Shown: in pieces, positions 6,318 to 6,854 of the stretch
How the letters are laid out: each line of letters opens with the position of its first letter
How positions within the stretch are numbered: position 1 is the stretch's first letter
Source of the DNA: Anaerolineae bacterium
GTDB lineage: Bacteria; Chloroflexota; Anaerolineae; Aggregatilineales; Phototrophicaceae
Length of the DNA stretch: 6,854 nt
NCBI GenBank assembly: GCA_025454675.1
Contig: JALONZ010000113.1
Coordinates: 1-6,854, forward strand
Direction of reading: 5' to 3'
The notes under the pieces: generated by a model
What the model saw: the letters and a program-made list of their open reading frames with translations, nothing else
Database searches by the model: none
What the model was told of the DNA's origin: nothing
Position numbers and translations under genes: made by a program

Positions 6318-6854
6318 ATGACAGATAAACAAGCAATCCGCGTTTTACATTTCGCTGATACCCATATTGGCATGGAAAATTATGGGCGTATAGACCCTGA
6401 ATATGGCTTAAATAGCCGTGTATTAGATTATTTGCGCCGTATGGATGATATGGTGGATTATGCCCGCGAGCATGATGTGGATTTGGTCATTTTTGCGGGA
6501 GATGCTTTCAAAACGCGCACACCCAACCCCACTTATCAACGCGAATTTGCCCATCGCATCCGCGCCTTATCTGAACTTGCGCCAACGGTGATGCTCATTG
6601 GCAACCATGACATCGCGCCTGCCATTTTGCGTGCTAGTAGCATCGAAATTTATGCGACATTAGCCGTGCCGAATGTGTGGGTGGCGGACGAATACACCAC
6701 TCAGCGCGTGAGTACCAAGCGTGGCGATGTGATTGTCGGGTCTGCGCCGTATCCCATGCGGGCGCGGATTTTGGAAAAACTCAAAAATACGGCGGGCATG
6801 AGCATTGCCGATACAGAACGCGAATTGGAACGGGTGCTGATTGATATTTTGCAG
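6318..6854 (+). CDS. sbcD: SbcD/Mre11-type metallophosphoesterase nuclease (partial, 3' end outside window)
   Basis: The 179 visible codons are the N-terminal part of a calcineurin-like phosphoesterase of the SbcD/Mre11 family, the nuclease subunit that works with an SbcC/Rad50 ATPase on double-strand break ends and hairpins. Visible metal-binding motifs are FADTHIG (Asp14, His16), FAGDAFKTR (Asp62) and IGNHD (Asn96, His97, Asp98). DPEYGLNSRVLDYLRRMDDM and NPTYQREFAHRIRAL between them are typical of the subgroup common in Chloroflexota. The remaining metal-ligand motifs (the later histidines) and any C-terminal DNA-binding cap are past the window end. The ATG at 6318 comes right before the conserved first strand, with an in-frame TAA at 6312-6314, so the start is secure although only a weak GAG lies ten bases upstream. 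An sbcC-like gene directly downstream is expected but not visible. Other phosphoesterases share these motifs, so the exact subunit name is less certain than the fold. Confidence 0.85.
   Translation, partial: MTDKQAIRVLHFADTHIGMENYGRIDPEYGLNSRVLDYLRRMDDMVDYAREHDVDLVIFAGDAFKTRTPNPTYQREFAHRIRALSELAPTVMLIGNHDIAPAILRASSIEIYATLAVPNVWVADEYTTQRVSTKRGDVIVGSAPYPMRARILEKLKNTAGMSIADTERELERVLIDILQ

Overview
The window reads as ordinary bacterial chromosome, most likely from a Chloroflexota (Anaerolineae-like) lineage. This is inferred from three things: the style of the methionine synthase and of the SbcD/Mre11-type nuclease, the mix of FHA, TIR and GAF signalling proteins, and a C-rich/G-rich palindromic interspersed repeat of a kind familiar from Chloroflexota and cyanobacterial genomes. 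No marker gene proves the taxonomy. Coding density is high and no tRNA, rRNA, CRISPR array or transposase was seen.

Layout, right to left along the minus strand. At 6318-6854 (plus strand, cut by the window end) begins an SbcD/Mre11-like nuclease. Divergent from it is a minus-strand run: a small two-helix membrane protein (5718-6230); an FHA-FHA-TIR protein (4442-5647) with its own extended -10 promoter; a cytoplasmic GAF histidine kinase (3162-4430) whose start region touches the FHA-TIR stop codon; and a 197-residue protein of unknown function (2555-3148) 13 bases behind the kinase. The last three look like one operon. It ends next to a 92-base palindromic repeat (2443-2534). Beyond that, still on the minus strand, lies cobalamin-dependent methionine synthase, metH, which runs off the left edge.

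The two most notable points are these. (1) metH is broken by a perfect 34-base tandem duplication (385-452). It shifts the frame between the folate-binding domain and the cobalamin cap domain; deleting one copy restores a continuous, family-like protein. It is either a recent mutation or an assembly error, though the duplication also places an in-frame ATG ahead of the second half. (2) The FHA-FHA-TIR / GAF-kinase / unknown-protein cluster looks like a small, coupled intracellular signalling module. By eye its TIR domain lacks the usual catalytic glutamate, which suggests a docking role rather than NAD hydrolysis. No response regulator and no Ser/Thr kinase lie in the window, so partners must be encoded elsewhere.
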